Positions 1 through 11,088 of a DNA stretch of 64,000 bases are shown piece after piece. The notes under the pieces were generated by a model. It was not told the origin of the DNA. It saw only the letters and a list, made by a program, of their open reading frames with translations, and ran no database searches. The stretch lies in contig CM067298.1 in the NCBI GenBank assembly GCA_034231615.1, positions 58,060,883-58,124,882 on the forward strand, read 5' to 3'. The position numbers and the translations under genes are program-made. Within the stretch, counting starts at the first letter, position 1. Every line of letters begins with the position of its first letter. Source of the DNA: Meghimatium bilineatum (lineage: Eukaryota > Mollusca > Gastropoda > Stylommatophora > Philomycidae).

Positions 1-529
1 ATGATATTTTGCATAGTATGTTGTGCATATGTTCTAGAAATATATTAAATAACAATGATGATAATATGCATTATATATGCAACTAATCATTTAAACTACA
101 ATTCAACTTCACACATCATAGACTCTCTGAGTTGTAAACTATTTCTTAGAATCATTGCATTTTTCTGAGAAAGTGAATCATATGAATACGAAAGAAAGCT
201 CTGGAGAAAACCAGATCTCTCCCCAAATTGCATAAAGGAGAAGACTTCGTTGTTCGTAATTCCTGAAGATTATAACACATTTTCTATGAAAAGGCACTAA
301 TTACCTTTACACTTAAGGGCATTGTATGATTAAGATAGATTATCTTCGTCATTCTGAATTTTAGTCAAACACAGATTGACAGTTCAGTGTTTCTGTTCTT
401 TCTATATGGGTAGATTAAAACACAGTTTAACCATTTGCAGGCTCTGAAATGACATTGTGACTAGTCTAGGAAACCGACATTGCAGAAATAAAATTATCGT
501 AGGAAACATGGAGAGTCAACTCAGTCAAC

Positions 530-1195
530 CTCGTCAGTCAACTTCATTTTGCAGCCGATCAAGCAATATTATCAACATCAGAGGAAAGACTGCAACAACA
601 TATAAATAGACTCCACACAACATACAGGGAAGATAAACACGAAGATAAACACAGAAAAAGCTGAAGTAATGACAATCGCAAAAACAGAATGAAACACTAT
701 TTTCGTTGATTACCAACAACTTTTTAACAGATGAAAGAACATTTATCTTGGAAGCATCATATCATCAGATGAGAAAAACACCAAATAGATGCAACATAGC
801 ATACCAGATCTTGAGGCAGATTATCTCCTATTTTCAAAAACAAACTTGTGAAAATGAACTCACAAAAAACAGCAAGAACAGAAATGACTTGTCTACGTAG
901 AATTCTCGGAGTAACAATAAGAGACAGAAATGAGAAATGAAAATATTAGAAGACAAAAACACAATCCTAATCATGGATTGCATCAGAAGACAACAGATTA
1001 AGTGGTTTTACATGCTTCCAGACTACCATCAGATAGTGACCCTCAAAAAGCTTCGCTATACAGAAATGATGGATACAAAGCCAGGAACAGGCCATGCAAA
1101 AGATGGATTACAGAAATAAGTCAACGAAAACAAACATATATTAGGCACACATAAAAAAGCCATCTCCAGAGAACCCTTCTACCCCTGATGTTGCA
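530..1195 (+). mobile_element. LINE relic, reverse transcriptase C-terminal half
   Basis: Broken frames read as the end of a non-LTR reverse transcriptase. A degenerate active-site box (LHFAADQAILSTSEERLQ) is followed by an LQxxINRLH helix, a KINTEKAEVM motif, and further on LRRILGV and a basic tail ending PFYP. The same order and tail appear at 54150-55100, so both belong to one family. Stops and frameshifts are frequent, so this copy is dead. Confidence 0.7.
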
Positions 1196-1852
1196 TGGCA
1201 TAAAGTGAAAATAAAGGAAAGCAGACTGATAGCTAATTATGATTCAAAATGATGATGTGAGTACCGTACCATTCTTGGATGCCACATAAATGCAACAATA
1301 GTGGTTCTGTGTTTCTTGCCACATTATCCTACTATGAAGCAAGGAGTAAAGGCATGACATACTCGTTTGTACTTGCACATTAGTGTGGACTTGAATCAAA
1401 TGACATGATAGTGATCAAAGAAAACAGACTTAAATGGCGTCAAGATTTAGCAAGGGCATATCTTTTGAATGCTATCAAGAAATACGGCCAAAGTTCGCAT
1501 CCCGCCACAGATAATTGTGCATCTAGACCGTTCAGAAATCAATGGTAATCTACTGATGGTATTTATATTGCCTAGGAAATAACTATAGCCACAAAATGCA
1601 CAAAATGGCTACGTCCTGAATTGGATATGCTACCAATTTATCAAGAAATTAAACCAACTAATAATACAAGGTTTAAAGGTTTTTAAAAGCCGTAGAAGAT
1701 TGACTTCACTGTACTCGGTTTCCCATATGTACTCTGTCACTCTCAACGAAGCGGCACGCCGCCTGCCGAGAGTACCACTCATAGCACATAACTCCACAGC
1801 TTCAAGTGATAATCGACAGGGATCTCAGAAAAAATCCACCTCATAAACAAGA

Positions 1853-1927
1853 CGAAACGAGCCGGATTCGAACCGGTGACCTCTTGAACACAAGGCGAAA
1901 AACTTAACCACTACGCCAGGGAGTTAA
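1853..1927 (-). repeat. tRNA-like sequence (tRNA pseudogene or SINE head)
   Basis: On the minus strand there is an A box like TGGCGTAGTGGTTAAG and a perfect B box GGTTCGAATCC inside a CCGG/CCGG T-arm. The acceptor ends do not pair and the anticodon stem is poor, so a functional tRNA is unlikely. It directly abuts the TTA-repeat tail of the LINE remnant to its right. Confidence 0.6.
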
Positions 1928-2480
1928 TAATAATAATAAAATAATAATAAACTAATAATAAAACCTGTAACTCGTTAGGATCGTAGACTGGATACATCAG
2001 TACAAATAGCTATCCAAACAACTCTATCCTCATCCATTTGGATGAGTGTATACAAATCAATGCGAGACCATTCCTTGATGTTATCAATCCAGGATTTTCT
2101 CTCTGCTCCTTCTACCCTCGACTGCGCCTTGCAAAATAATTTTAAACAGCGAGCTGTGTCTTGTTACATGTCCAAATCAAATATTATTTACATCATTTCA
2201 CACTGACAAAAGTGGTTCTTGATATCCTGCAAGTTTGTTTATTTGCTGCCGGACGAATATATTTGTCTTGTGTTCTATATATCTAATTCTTAACAAACGT
2301 CTCTAGCACTTGTTTTTCAATGCCAGAATCCTTTCTATGTCTGCATTGTGTGTCCAACTTTCACATCCATATAAAAGTGTACTAAGCACTAATGATCTGA
2401 ATAGATTGATCTTTACTCTGTAATAAAGATCTTACTTTTCCATTATATCCAACCTATTCATATGCGCCGATACTCCTGTG
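1925..2480 (-). mobile_element. LINE remnant (family E), 3' end with TTA tail
   Basis: The minus strand reads as a degraded reverse transcriptase C-terminus: LLRIRYIEHKTNIFVRQQ, then YQEPLLSV and a basic GRRS stretch, matching the fragments at 27275-28020 and 6815-7015. The minus-strand 3' end is an A/T-rich TTA repeat at 1925-1965. It lies just downstream of the last ImpL2 exon seen, on the same strand. Confidence 0.6.
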
Positions 2481-2982
2481 TAGCATTTCCATGGGCAGAA
2501 TTTTACTCGGTGGCGCACAAATCCTCACCGAAACTTGGCTTATCGGCTTTCCTAAAAAATATAGTTGGTATTCAACGTTATTTTGGCCGGTACCAAAGGG
2601 TACCACATTACGATAGCATGACATATGAACCAACATGCTTTATTGCAGACTTGAAATTCATGGAGACAACTGATCTCTGAACCGGAGCAGAGACGGCGGG
2701 TCAATCACAGCATACATCTTTCAGACAAAGGCTGTTGAACAGTCTCTCTGACCTGGAGTAAGCTTTTCTTCACCCTGTCGACAAACTTGATAATATAGAA
2801 TGACCACAGCTGATGAACTCAAAAGATGTAGAAGATGACATAAAAACACTTGTGCTGCTGCTGAGATATCCCTATGTAAGAGAGAGAAACCTGAGCACAC
2901 AAGGTAATTAATCGAAAGTGCAATGAAGATGGTTCAAACATCCATAGCAAAAGGATTTGAGTAAATTATATGTATGACTTAC

Positions 2983-3137
2983 TATGTAGTTAGCATCATT
3001 GTGAATTATTCTTTCTTCTTTGTCGTACCAAGTGATGGTTGGTGTCGGAATTCCTTGTGCACGACAGAATAACTGTGATCTAACGTTCTCATACTCAAGT
3101 CTACTAACTGTCCACAAATAAATACGGGCTGGTTGAG
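2983..3137 (-). CDS. ImpL2: ImpL2-like gene, coding exon 6 (first half of Ig domain 2)
   Basis: This 155-nt exon begins after an acceptor ending cttccag and ends at the strong donor ATA|gtaagt, phase 1 to phase 0, encoding residues 179-230. It carries the start of the second Ig domain: PARIYLWTVSRLEYE, the strand B cysteine (QLFCRAQG, Cys203), a PTP turn and the strand C tryptophan (ITWYDKEE, Trp215). The PARIYxW opening is what I recall as typical of the second Ig domain of ImpL2-like proteins. The expected rest (an NGDL-type strand E, DMGxYxC strand F and stop) is not found between 1 and 2982 on this strand, so the last exon or exons probably lie outside the window. Intron 5, just upstream, is 4.07 kb. 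Confidence 0.86.
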
Positions 3138-4189
3138 CTGGAAGTAGATAAGTGAAAATAAATTGAATGAAACAAAAAAAAACTACAACTATAATAAAGC
3201 TATAATTTATATATATATATAAATGGATAACTCCGTAACTATGTTTGTGTCCACCAGTATCGAAATCTTGATGGCTTCTCTGATTCCAGTATCATTTCGT
3301 ACAACAATAAATTAGGTAAAAATCTGCCCCATAGTCGGTATGCGAGATCCTAAAGGTTATCATGTTGTCCGGCGAAGCTGACCATTGATATGATATTGTA
3401 GCCTTTTTACATCTGACCGATGCACAAATTCAAACAAATGTCGATAACTGCTAGGTCTACTATACGGTATAAATTAATATTTCATTTTTATCTGCGTTTA
3501 CTCTCTTCAATCGACGTTTAGTTTGTATTAATAGGCTCACTATTGTTTCTACTTGAATTTCTGCAATTTGTGTTCCAAATTTTGGAATTGATTCTACAAA
3601 ATCAAAGATTTCACATGCGTCTTAAAATCCTTCAATGTTCACTCTGACAGCTTACTCTACTCAATTATGTATGGGTCTTGATTACGCAATGTTAAAAAAT
3701 ATACATTTGTACACATTGGACTATGTAGTCTTGGTAGCAAGGTTAGTAGAGGGTCAGATTCTTTTGCTGTCATTCGGTGTTCGTTCTCTAAGAACGTTGC
3801 TTTTTTTCTCTTTTTTTTAATCCTTTAATTTAAATTAAATTAAACTCTGGTTAGATCTTGTCGGCCTTCATTAACAGGATTATGTGTTTTGTTAGGCATA
3901 TTAGTTTTAAAGCCTGCTGAATTTTTGAAAAATGTTTGTTATTGTACTGTTTTTTTTTTAATTCTCACTCGGGCAACGCCAGGTATTGCTTCTAATAATA
4001 AATAATGACGGTCCAAGATGGTGAAGAGAACATATGTTGTATGATATGGCCATATATAATCGGATGTTCCTCCTAAAAGCAACGGAAAATTACAGGAGTA
4101 TTGTATCAATAATTTCCTTATGGATGTATTGATTAATATCAATAATATAGGGATAGATAAAAACAAATCGAACATACAGTTAGGAACAT

Positions 4190-4457
4190 GGAACATGAGA
4201 AGTATGTACCACTATTAAGAAAAATCAACGTCCAAGAAGGCTGGCTTTTAAACACCATATTAAGAAGGCAGGAGGGGGAGATTGAAGGCAGTAGAGGCAG
4301 AGACCGACCAAGTTGTCGTTTGAAGAGCTATTTAAGAATGCATGCACATGTCGCTAGAGTATGTGGGACAACTTTCCAGAGACTGTTGAGATTTCAGGAG
4401 ATTCATAAGGAAGACTTCGTTCTGGAAAGAATACGTCACATGACGACAATAAATAAG
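4190..4457 (+). mobile_element. possible LINE C-terminal fragment
   Basis: A 90-codon open stretch contains LLNTILRRQEGEIEGSRGRD followed by a predicted helix. This resembles the basic GRGRPR region that ends many LINE ORF2 proteins. Nothing else supports it and it sits inside the long intron 5 of the ImpL2-like gene. Confidence 0.35.
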
Positions 4458-4599
4458 TGATATTATATAATGAATATTGCTTTACAGAGTGGCAGTGAAA
4501 CATGCTTTTGTGACCGGGAGAGCGGTTATATATCCATTCTCACAAAGATGATACATTTTACAATGCTCGAAGTTTAAAAGACACTGTAGGATAAGAACA

Positions 4600-4805
4600 T
4601 TCTAATCAGAGATCTTAGCTATGCAATTAATGCTGCATGTATGACCTACTCGGAGGTGGAAATGCAATACTAATGATCTTCGCTATGACATTAATGCTGC
4701 ATTTATGACCTACTAGGAGGTGGAAATGCAATACTAATCAGAGATCTTAGCTATGCAATTAATGCTGCATTTATGACCTACTAGGAGGTGGAAATGCAAT
4801 ACTTA
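4600..4805. repeat. three-copy tandem repeat, unit about 64-68 bp
   Basis: The unit begins GATCTTAGCTATGCAATTAA, contains ATGACCTACTAGGAGGTGG and ends GAAATGCAATACTAAT. It occurs three times in succession with a few substitutions and a variable CAGA spacer. It is intronic in the ImpL2-like gene. Confidence 0.9.
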
Positions 4806-5884
4806 GTATATTTTTCTAATGTCTGCCCTGAGTTTGGGTTAATGGGACTCTGTGACTTTATTTATTAAGTAAAGACAGTAGCTGTGAACGATTTACTGAC
4901 ATAATTTAAAAGATTTAATGAGTCAATTATAGAGCCATCTGAGTGCTTAGAATGTGCATGTGTCTATCATTAACTCGTGCTCGTCAAATGACCATATTCG
5001 GTATGCACATATCCATCAATATGGCACCCTACAGCATGTCGGTCTTTATTTCTACTTATAGATACCCTGTTGTGTTGTGTATTATTTATCATCCTCCGAC
5101 ATTTGTTTCATTTATTATTAATCTGATCATAGGCAGTTCTGTGTTTACACAACTGACAGCCCCACAATGGCACACTAAGATGCTCCACTATAAACCGTCT
5201 TTAAAAAATGTGATCTCATAACCCATAATCACACCTAGCACTATGAAATTGCTTTTAAAAAATTGGACATTACACAATAAGATGGTGTAATATGAAGCTT
5301 CTTAAAAAAAAGTAATCACCACACAATATGTCATATTACTATGATGAGGAAGAGGAGGAAGCAATCCCATTTTCTGTGAGCAGGTAGCTTTTGACAACCC
5401 ATAGCCTTTCTGACAAATGCACAGGTCCTCTTGAGTAACCGAGGTGACGCCGGAACTTCTATAAAGTGAGCTGTATCAAAGGCATGGTTGTGTTATATGG
5501 ATGCATGTTGCATTCCCAACGGAAGGCATTCCAGCTCGGTAGTATACCAGGGTCATAGCATCTTGTCCAATTGAGCGCAGCGTATACTTCTGTACCACAA
5601 AGTCCATCAATCCACACAATAAGAAGTATAGTATGAAGCTTCTTAAAGAACTCGTCCTCTCACAGCAACGTACTAAACCTTACTACTATGGGCCTGCTGT
5701 ACAACGTCGTAAAGAACTGATCACATACACAAAATGTAGGCCTAATATTATGAAACTTTTTATTAAAATTGTGGAATCCCTCAACAGCACATACATTTTT
5801 AACAAATTTGTCTAATTAACACTTTTCAAAAACCCTAATTATATTTCTTATTGATTGTTTATACAGTATATACCGAATTCCTAA

Positions 5885-7015
5885 TAATAATACACATAAC
5901 CCTTATGGTCAGCCGGGGTGCCACACTGGAGACATCAGCAATAAAAGCCCTCTAAACTCCCCATCGTTCAGTCATTCGGACGAGTATTGAAAATCATGTC
6001 CAGACCATTCCTTTATGTTGTCAGTCCAAGATAATTTTTGTTCCCCTTCGGACCCGTAGATACGGGGGGGGGTTGTGTATAAACACCCCCCAACCCCCGG
6101 CTTATAAATTACAATATGACTCTTAGTACTGTGAATTTAACCAAAAGGCCGGTATAAAGCCAACCACCCCCACCTCTTAGCAATGTTTTTCGCCAATAGG
6201 TCATCAGTTTTCGATAAACCTCCCTCCCTTGAGTAGAATATATCTACAGCCCTGTAATTATGTATGGAAACTACAGAGTCACGTAGAAGCCTATAATTAG
6301 TTCTCTAAGGAACAGGCATGTGTGTTTTCTGAGAGTGACGGAGTACACATGGGGGGAACACGCAAAACGGCATCACATTTTCATCAACAACAAAAATGAT
6401 CTTTTATACGAAAGTACATTAATGAGCTGGAAGATGCGTTGCCATCCCTGCGCTATGGAGACGGGGGCTTGATGAAATATAGTCATTTATTTTGTTTTTT
6501 ATTTTGTCATTTTCTGTTGTTTGTTCTTGAAAAAAGTTAAATTTGAGCCGATACGTGGAGAATTGTCCTGTTTAGTTTTATTGTATGTTTTTTTATATAT
6601 AAAATGTTTTTTTTTTAAATATATTTTTATTAATAGGCAAGGTAAGTGTTTTAGTAACCTGTTTAACTCATTTTGCTTTACTATTTGTTCATTAGATTAC
6701 TGCGGCACCATCCACTTTGTCGGACAACCTCTGACCATTTGGTTATTTACATTAATGACCCGTTTTACTTTTTATTACATAACCTCCTCCCCTTGAGAAG
6801 AATATATCTACTGCCCTGTTCCCTTTGTCTACTTTCATCTCGGAACATTTCTTGCAAAATAGTATTAGAAAGTGAGTCTTTTCTTATTACATATCCACAC
6901 CAGACAAGTTTACGCTGTTACCACTGCCAAAAGTGGTTCTTTGTAAGATATGTAACCTGCAAGTCTGTTTATTTCCTAATGGACGAATATATTTGTCTTG
7001 AGTTCTAATTTTACA
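5885..7015 (-). mobile_element. LINE remnant (family E) interrupted by other DNA
   Basis: Segments 5885-6060 and about 6815-7015 align in order with the single LINE remnant at 1975-2350: the GACCATTCCTT..TGTTGTCAGTCCA block, then the AAAGTGGTTCTT and GGACGAATATATTTGTCTTG blocks. They are separated by about 750 bp that includes the element at 6426-6748. This looks like one LINE copy later split by insertions. Confidence 0.55.
6426..6748 (+). mobile_element. 323-bp retroposed element with 10-bp target-site duplication
   Basis: The segment GCTGGAAGATGCGTTGCC to CCATTTGGTTATTT is flanked by perfect 10-bp direct repeats ACATTAATGA at 6416-6425 and 6749-6758. The same sequence forms the outer part of both arms of the inverted composite at 56275-58535. 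It has no recognisable coding potential beyond a chance frame. The variable-length duplication suggests a target-primed retroposon. Confidence 0.7.
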
Positions 7016-7205
7016 TACATATTTCATTGGTATGAAACGAGTTGTTATAATGAGATTTGACCGTACTATGAAAAAAACAACTTGACTCTTACACTGTTCA
7101 AACTCCTGTCTGTAAGAGTGAGAATATATTACTCTTCCCAGACATTCACTTTAGTTATTTAAACTGAGTAGTTCTCTGAAGTAAGGAAGAATCATAATGA
7201 ATTAC

Positions 7206-7262
7206 CTGGAATAATTCTTCTTGCTTGACACCTTGCTGCATCAGGGGATCTGTCTGTTCTCA
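7206..7262 (-). CDS. ImpL2: ImpL2-like gene, coding exon 5 (57-nt inter-Ig linker)
   Basis: A short exon with an excellent acceptor (pyrimidine tract ending tgtttcag) and donor (CCAG|gtaatt). Both ends are phase 1, so its 57 nt are read in frame as VRTDRSPDAARCQARRIIPA including the shared split codons. It joins the end of Ig1 (TAVTV) to the start of Ig2 (QPARIYLW) without a stop. A linker of this length, with an isolated cysteine and a basic run, fits the hinge between the two Ig domains of ImpL2-like proteins. Because both flanking introns share the same phase, this exon could be skipped without a frameshift; whether that happens is unknown. Confidence 0.78.
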
Positions 7263-7424
7263 CTGAAACAGAAAAGGGAAATATTTATTTCATATGTAAT
7301 AGAAGTTTAATGTATCAATTGGACTTGACTAAAACTGTGATAAAAGTAGAATTTAATGAACAGTGGAAACTCAAACGTACAATGTCTATTCTTTCTTTTC
7401 TTTTATTTTGTGATCATTCACAAA

Positions 7425-7560
7425 TTCCTTCTGGCTAACAGAAAGTTGGAGAGCAGGAGACATAGTGTCACAGATGGCTGCGATATCTACGCATTTCGGT
7501 CAGACACGTGGCATTTGTGTTCACTTATATAGGATGGGCGACCAGCACCATGCACAACTT
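7425..7560 (-). repeat. old fragment of the 280-bp SINE-like family
   Basis: Recognisable blocks on this strand are the GATATC..TGCGCC-type block, a shortened TATATAGGATGGG block and the tail-side CTCCAACTTTCTG region. It is heavily diverged and lies in intron 4. Confidence 0.45.
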
Positions 7561-8043
7561 ACCTTGATCAGCTGTTGCTATATATATATATGGCGGGCAG
7601 GTACATAGATGCGACTTTAGTGATGAGGAGAGTTAATGATAAATTTTAGGATCGTGTTAAAGGGAGGTGATTATCTATCCGCTTCCTTTGTAATGGTTTT
7701 TCCCAAAAAGGTCACATAAAATACCATATGAATAAAAACCCAGAAGTTATGAAAACTAGGAAATTATACTTTGTATTCATTTTGTAGGTAGATTTTCCCC
7801 TTCCCCTTAGCGGAATCGTATCTATGACCCTGCCCTACAAGCTAAGACTGCCAATTTCTGTGTACATAACCATGTGACTGTTTTTGGTTGCTTTTTTTTG
7901 CCTTTTCAGCGATTCACCTTTACAACGCATGTCTCTCGTTTAGTTTTCAAATATTGATTTTAGCTTTCCTTGCATTCTCTCGTAAATTGTAACTAATTGA
8001 CTTGAAAGAGAGCAAAGGCACGGAGGAAAATAAAACTGCTTAC

Positions 8044-8239
8044 CAACAGTGACAGCCGTCACCTGCGACTTTCTCAAAAAGCCATTATCAGCTACACATG
8101 TGTACTGGCCCTGGTCCTCTGCGCTCAGACAGTCCAGGAAGAGCTTAGCCCGAGTACTTGACAACCTTAAAGCTTGTGTGGCAACTTTAGTTGTGTCTTC
8201 ATTTGTGACTTCAAGATTGCTAACCCTTCCTGAAGGTTC
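8044..8239 (-). CDS. ImpL2: ImpL2-like gene, coding exon 4 (second half of Ig domain 1)
   Basis: This 196-nt exon (acceptor ending ctacag, donor GTTG|gtaagc) runs from phase 0 to phase 1 and encodes residues 95-159. It completes Ig domain 1 with the diagnostic strand F motif AEDQGQYTCVADNG, the DxGxYxC signature with Cys142, which would pair with Cys73. An additional cysteine (Cys131, in FLDCLSAED) precedes strand F. A spare cysteine here and another in the following linker exon (Cys171) could form a second disulfide, which is inference. The roughly 1.1-kb intron upstream contains a recently inserted 280-bp SINE-like repeat. The long plus-strand reading frame over the same bases is a shadow. 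Confidence 0.88.
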
Positions 8240-8526
8240 CTGTAGATATGAAATTACCAAGTATGTATTGACCTCAATGAGATGTTATGCACATTGTCAA
8301 ATTCATAATACCCTTAATATATTACCTGGCTGCAACCAGAGGCAGACTGACCTGATTCCAGCTAACCAAATGGCAAGTTTGCCCTGTGGATTTTTGAGAG
8401 TATCCTCCCGGATCCCATCTTCATCCATTAAACATTATACCTTCATTTTCATTTTTAGCGATCTTTATTCTTTCTTTACCAGTCCAGTCCTGATAAACGT
8501 ATTTTAAAGCGTTCCAGTACTCGCAT

Positions 8527-8801
8527 CGCCCGTGTGTTGCCGGGGCCCGAAAGGGGAGCAACGAATAGCAACACTGTTTACCTTCCACGCATGTCGTAAA
8601 AGGCGACTAAGGAGGTTATGGGATGGAGTTGGCTGTCCCATCAGATATAGGGTCAGTGACCCAAAGCCATGCTGAAGTCCGATGTGTCAGGCCGAAAGGC
8701 CCAGATATCGCAGTCTGTAAACCATGGCACAACGCATTCCGTTCTCCGGACTGCATCCTGCTAATCTGCAGGAGTTTGAGAACGAACGCAGAAGAAGAAG
8801 A
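8527..8801 (+). repeat. 280-bp SINE-like element, young copy with 11-bp TSD
   Basis: This is one of the best preserved copies. It starts at CCGTGTGTTGCCGGGGCCCG, contains ATGTCGTAAAAGGCGACTAA and TATAGGGTCAGTGACCCAAA, and ends in AACGAACGC followed by a GAA repeat. It is flanked by perfect direct repeats AGTACTCGCAT at 8516-8526 and 8802-8812, so it was inserted by retroposition. It lies antisense in intron 3 of the ImpL2-like gene. Confidence 0.85.
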
Positions 8802-8889
8802 AGTACTCGCATACAACTTTATGTAAATGTATGTCTCAGGGGGCCAGTACTCCGCTATTAAATGATATAGCCGCATTTTTACAGAATAT

Positions 8890-9080
8890 GTTCCGCAGAC
8901 ACAATGAATTCGAAAGATTAATCATGGAGGACAAGGTTCTGGGAGCTAGAACAAGAAACAAACCTAGACTACGATGGGTATAGGATATCGAAGACCTTTT
9001 GAACGACGGAAAAGGCTGAATTTCTAAATAGAACCTTGAAACTTACAGAGAAGCACTAAGGATAACGTTCTCCAAAGGAC
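8890..9080 (+). mobile_element. possible LINE C-terminal fragment
   Basis: Frames read ERLIMEDKVLGARTRNKP, then RLRWV, DIEDLL and YREALRITFSKG. This resembles the GRPRLRW...W..A.DR tail of LINE ORF2 proteins. It is short and broken. Confidence 0.35.
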
Positions 9081-9381
9081 ACCTGGATGGACTGTGATCA
9101 AATCTTTGCCAATTTAGGTTCAAAAATACACATCCTACTCTAGATTATAAGGCATGCGGTGAGCGACACTCCTCTTGTCTCATCTGTGCGTATTTGCTGC
9201 TTACTTTGAACATACTTCCTGTCACCAGTTATTTTAAGACATCACTAATAACTCGAAACAGTCAAGATGGATGACGTAATCCGCAGGTTCCCATATCTCA
9301 TAGTATACTTCAACTAATATTTAATCTGATCTGGAATGATGGTCTCCTTAAAGTTTAAAGTAAAGTTTAAAGTATAGTTAC

Positions 9382-9548
9382 CTGTGATATTCTTTGCCCA
9401 TTCTTCAACCAGTAAATTACCGGTGTAGGAACTCCGTTAGCTTCGCAGGTTAACGTAATGCTGCCATGGAGATTTTCGCGAATTTCTGGTTGGAGGGGAT
9501 CTCTTACAAAGCGAAGACTTGGACCTAGAAATAGTTCACCTTGACCAC
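9382..9548 (-). CDS. ImpL2: ImpL2-like gene, coding exon 3 (first half of Ig domain 1)
   Basis: This 167-nt exon runs from an acceptor ending atcag to the donor CAG|gtaact, phase 1 to phase 0. It encodes residues 39-94 of the assembled product. It contains the N-terminal half of an I-set immunoglobulin domain: strand B with the conserved cysteine (LTCEANG, Cys73), the PTP turn, and the strand C tryptophan (IYWLKNG, Trp85). The domain continues in the next exon, so the Ig fold is split by a phase-0 intron. ImpL2 proteins of insects are secreted two-Ig proteins that bind insulin-like peptides; that function is family knowledge and is not visible here. Zig-type or other two-Ig secreted proteins are the main alternative. 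Confidence 0.85.
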
Positions 9549-9732
9549 CTGATAAGATATATAAACAGAAAACAATTGACATTCAGATTTTGAAATAGAC
9601 AGTTGTGATGACATATTCAAATAGTGATATTCAACGTGGACCTTGGGGGCCAAAACGTAATATTTTACGTATTATTTTTTTTGGGGGGGGGGGGGGTGAG
9701 CAGGACGAAGTAAACCTAGGACCGGTCTATTG

Positions 9733-10005
9733 AGTCCGGGTAGCACAGTGTTTAGCTCACTGGCTTCGTATACGAGTGGTTCTGGATTCATAACCCAGTT
9801 GAGCGGAACTCTTTTTCAGATCACTACGGCTCCCAGGTCGACCCAGCCGTAATTGGGTACCGGATTAATCCGAGAAGTAAAGAATACGATAGAGAGGAGA
9901 TGGCTATTGTCCTCATATAGCAGAGCCACTGAAATGTGAGATCGCTAACATCTGATACTCCTACGGCATTAATAAATGTCATGCGGTAAGTTTACTTTAC
10001 TAAGG
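9733..10005 (+). repeat. tRNA-headed SINE (SINE A), diverged copy
   Basis: The head resembles a tRNA (GGTAGCACAGTGTTTAGCTC A-box region; GGTTCTGGATTC B-box region). It is followed by the core CTCCCAGGTCGACCCAGCCG, GGTACCGGATTAATCCG and a 3' region ending CATTAATAAATG. It is homologous throughout to 23257-23543. It lies in intron 2. Confidence 0.8.
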
Positions 10006-10129
10006 GGTCACAGATAGATAATTGCTTGGACGATATCTATCACAACGTGTGGGTCATTTTTCTGCGTTCGTGCTCACACTCCTGCTAATTCACAGGGTGT
10101 AGTTCGGAGAATGAAATTTATTGTGTCAT

Positions 10130-10325
10130 GATCTACACTAATCTACAGCATAGTTGCAATATCTACGCCTTTGGTCTGACTTCCGCGTGACTTCTGGGCA
10201 ACTTTTACCCTATATGGGATAGGATAGCCAACTCCACCCGAAAGTCACCCGACTACGACATGCATGGAAAGCAAACATTTCTATTATTTTCTCTCCGTTC
10301 TGGCCCAACAACACATGGGCGGTAT
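10130..10325 (-). repeat. 280-bp SINE-like element, old copy
   Basis: On this strand the order is that of the family: start region near 10320, GCATGTCGT..GACT block, CCCATATAGGG-like block, GGCGTAGATATTGCA block. It lacks the GAA tail. Confidence 0.6.
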
Positions 10326-11088
10326 GGGTCCTATAGTCGAGATCTCTCGGTCAACATGGACGACCATTCCTATGGTCTCTATATGAATCATAAAATGGAT
10401 TTTACCTTTTTTAAAAGGATAGAAGGTTTAGTGCCAAAGTTTTGGAAAGGTTCACTCCCGTTTAAGGTTTAGATACTATCACCCCTTAAAAATGGACTTG
10501 GGTCTATGCTGACCGAAATCGCAACGATAGTACCAGCATATGACAATAAAAATTAAAGAAAGCTGACAAGCTTTTTATTAGGTTCCAGATAGGTCATGGC
10601 AGAAAATGTGTCCCAATAAGAGGCCACGTGCAAAATACGTTAAGAATCACTGGATTAGACTATGCAAGTCGACATTTATTGATTGATGCCATGTCCTATA
10701 TCTTGACACGGTTGTACGTGAATATTCCAATATATCATCTTTTTCTTATGTTCGCAATTTAATACTTCTACATATGTAACCCAGTTTTCTTGATACACAT
10801 TTCTGTATTTGATAGTTCTTCAAGACGTCCATATAGATGTATGTGGATGTCTGTCTCTGTGGGATAGTGCGCCGTCCGCACTGGTTTATTGTACTTCAAT
10901 TTTGCAATATATGGAGGATCATTTTTCTGCTATATTTCAATCTCTAAACAGATCTGACAAGCTCGGTAGAGAGTGCTGGGTAAAGAAAACTATCACTAAC
11001 ATTTCTGCTAGGTTGTTATGGGGATCAATTTTTTTTTTCAAACTCTCGTTAAGTTAAAGACAAACGATACAATATTGATGGTGCTTAC

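Noticed and set aside
1853-1927. Functional tRNA gene
   Set aside because: Good A and B boxes, but the acceptor stem does not pair and the anticodon stem is weak; read as a pseudogene or SINE head.
2454-2680. Possible last ImpL2 exon on the minus strand between 1 and 2982
   Set aside because: No DxGxYxC strand F motif with a phase-0 acceptor was found there; the open frame at 2454-2636 resembles nothing in an Ig domain.
8049-8507. 152-codon plus-strand frame
   Set aside because: It is antisense to the Ig exon at 8044-8239 and runs on into intron.
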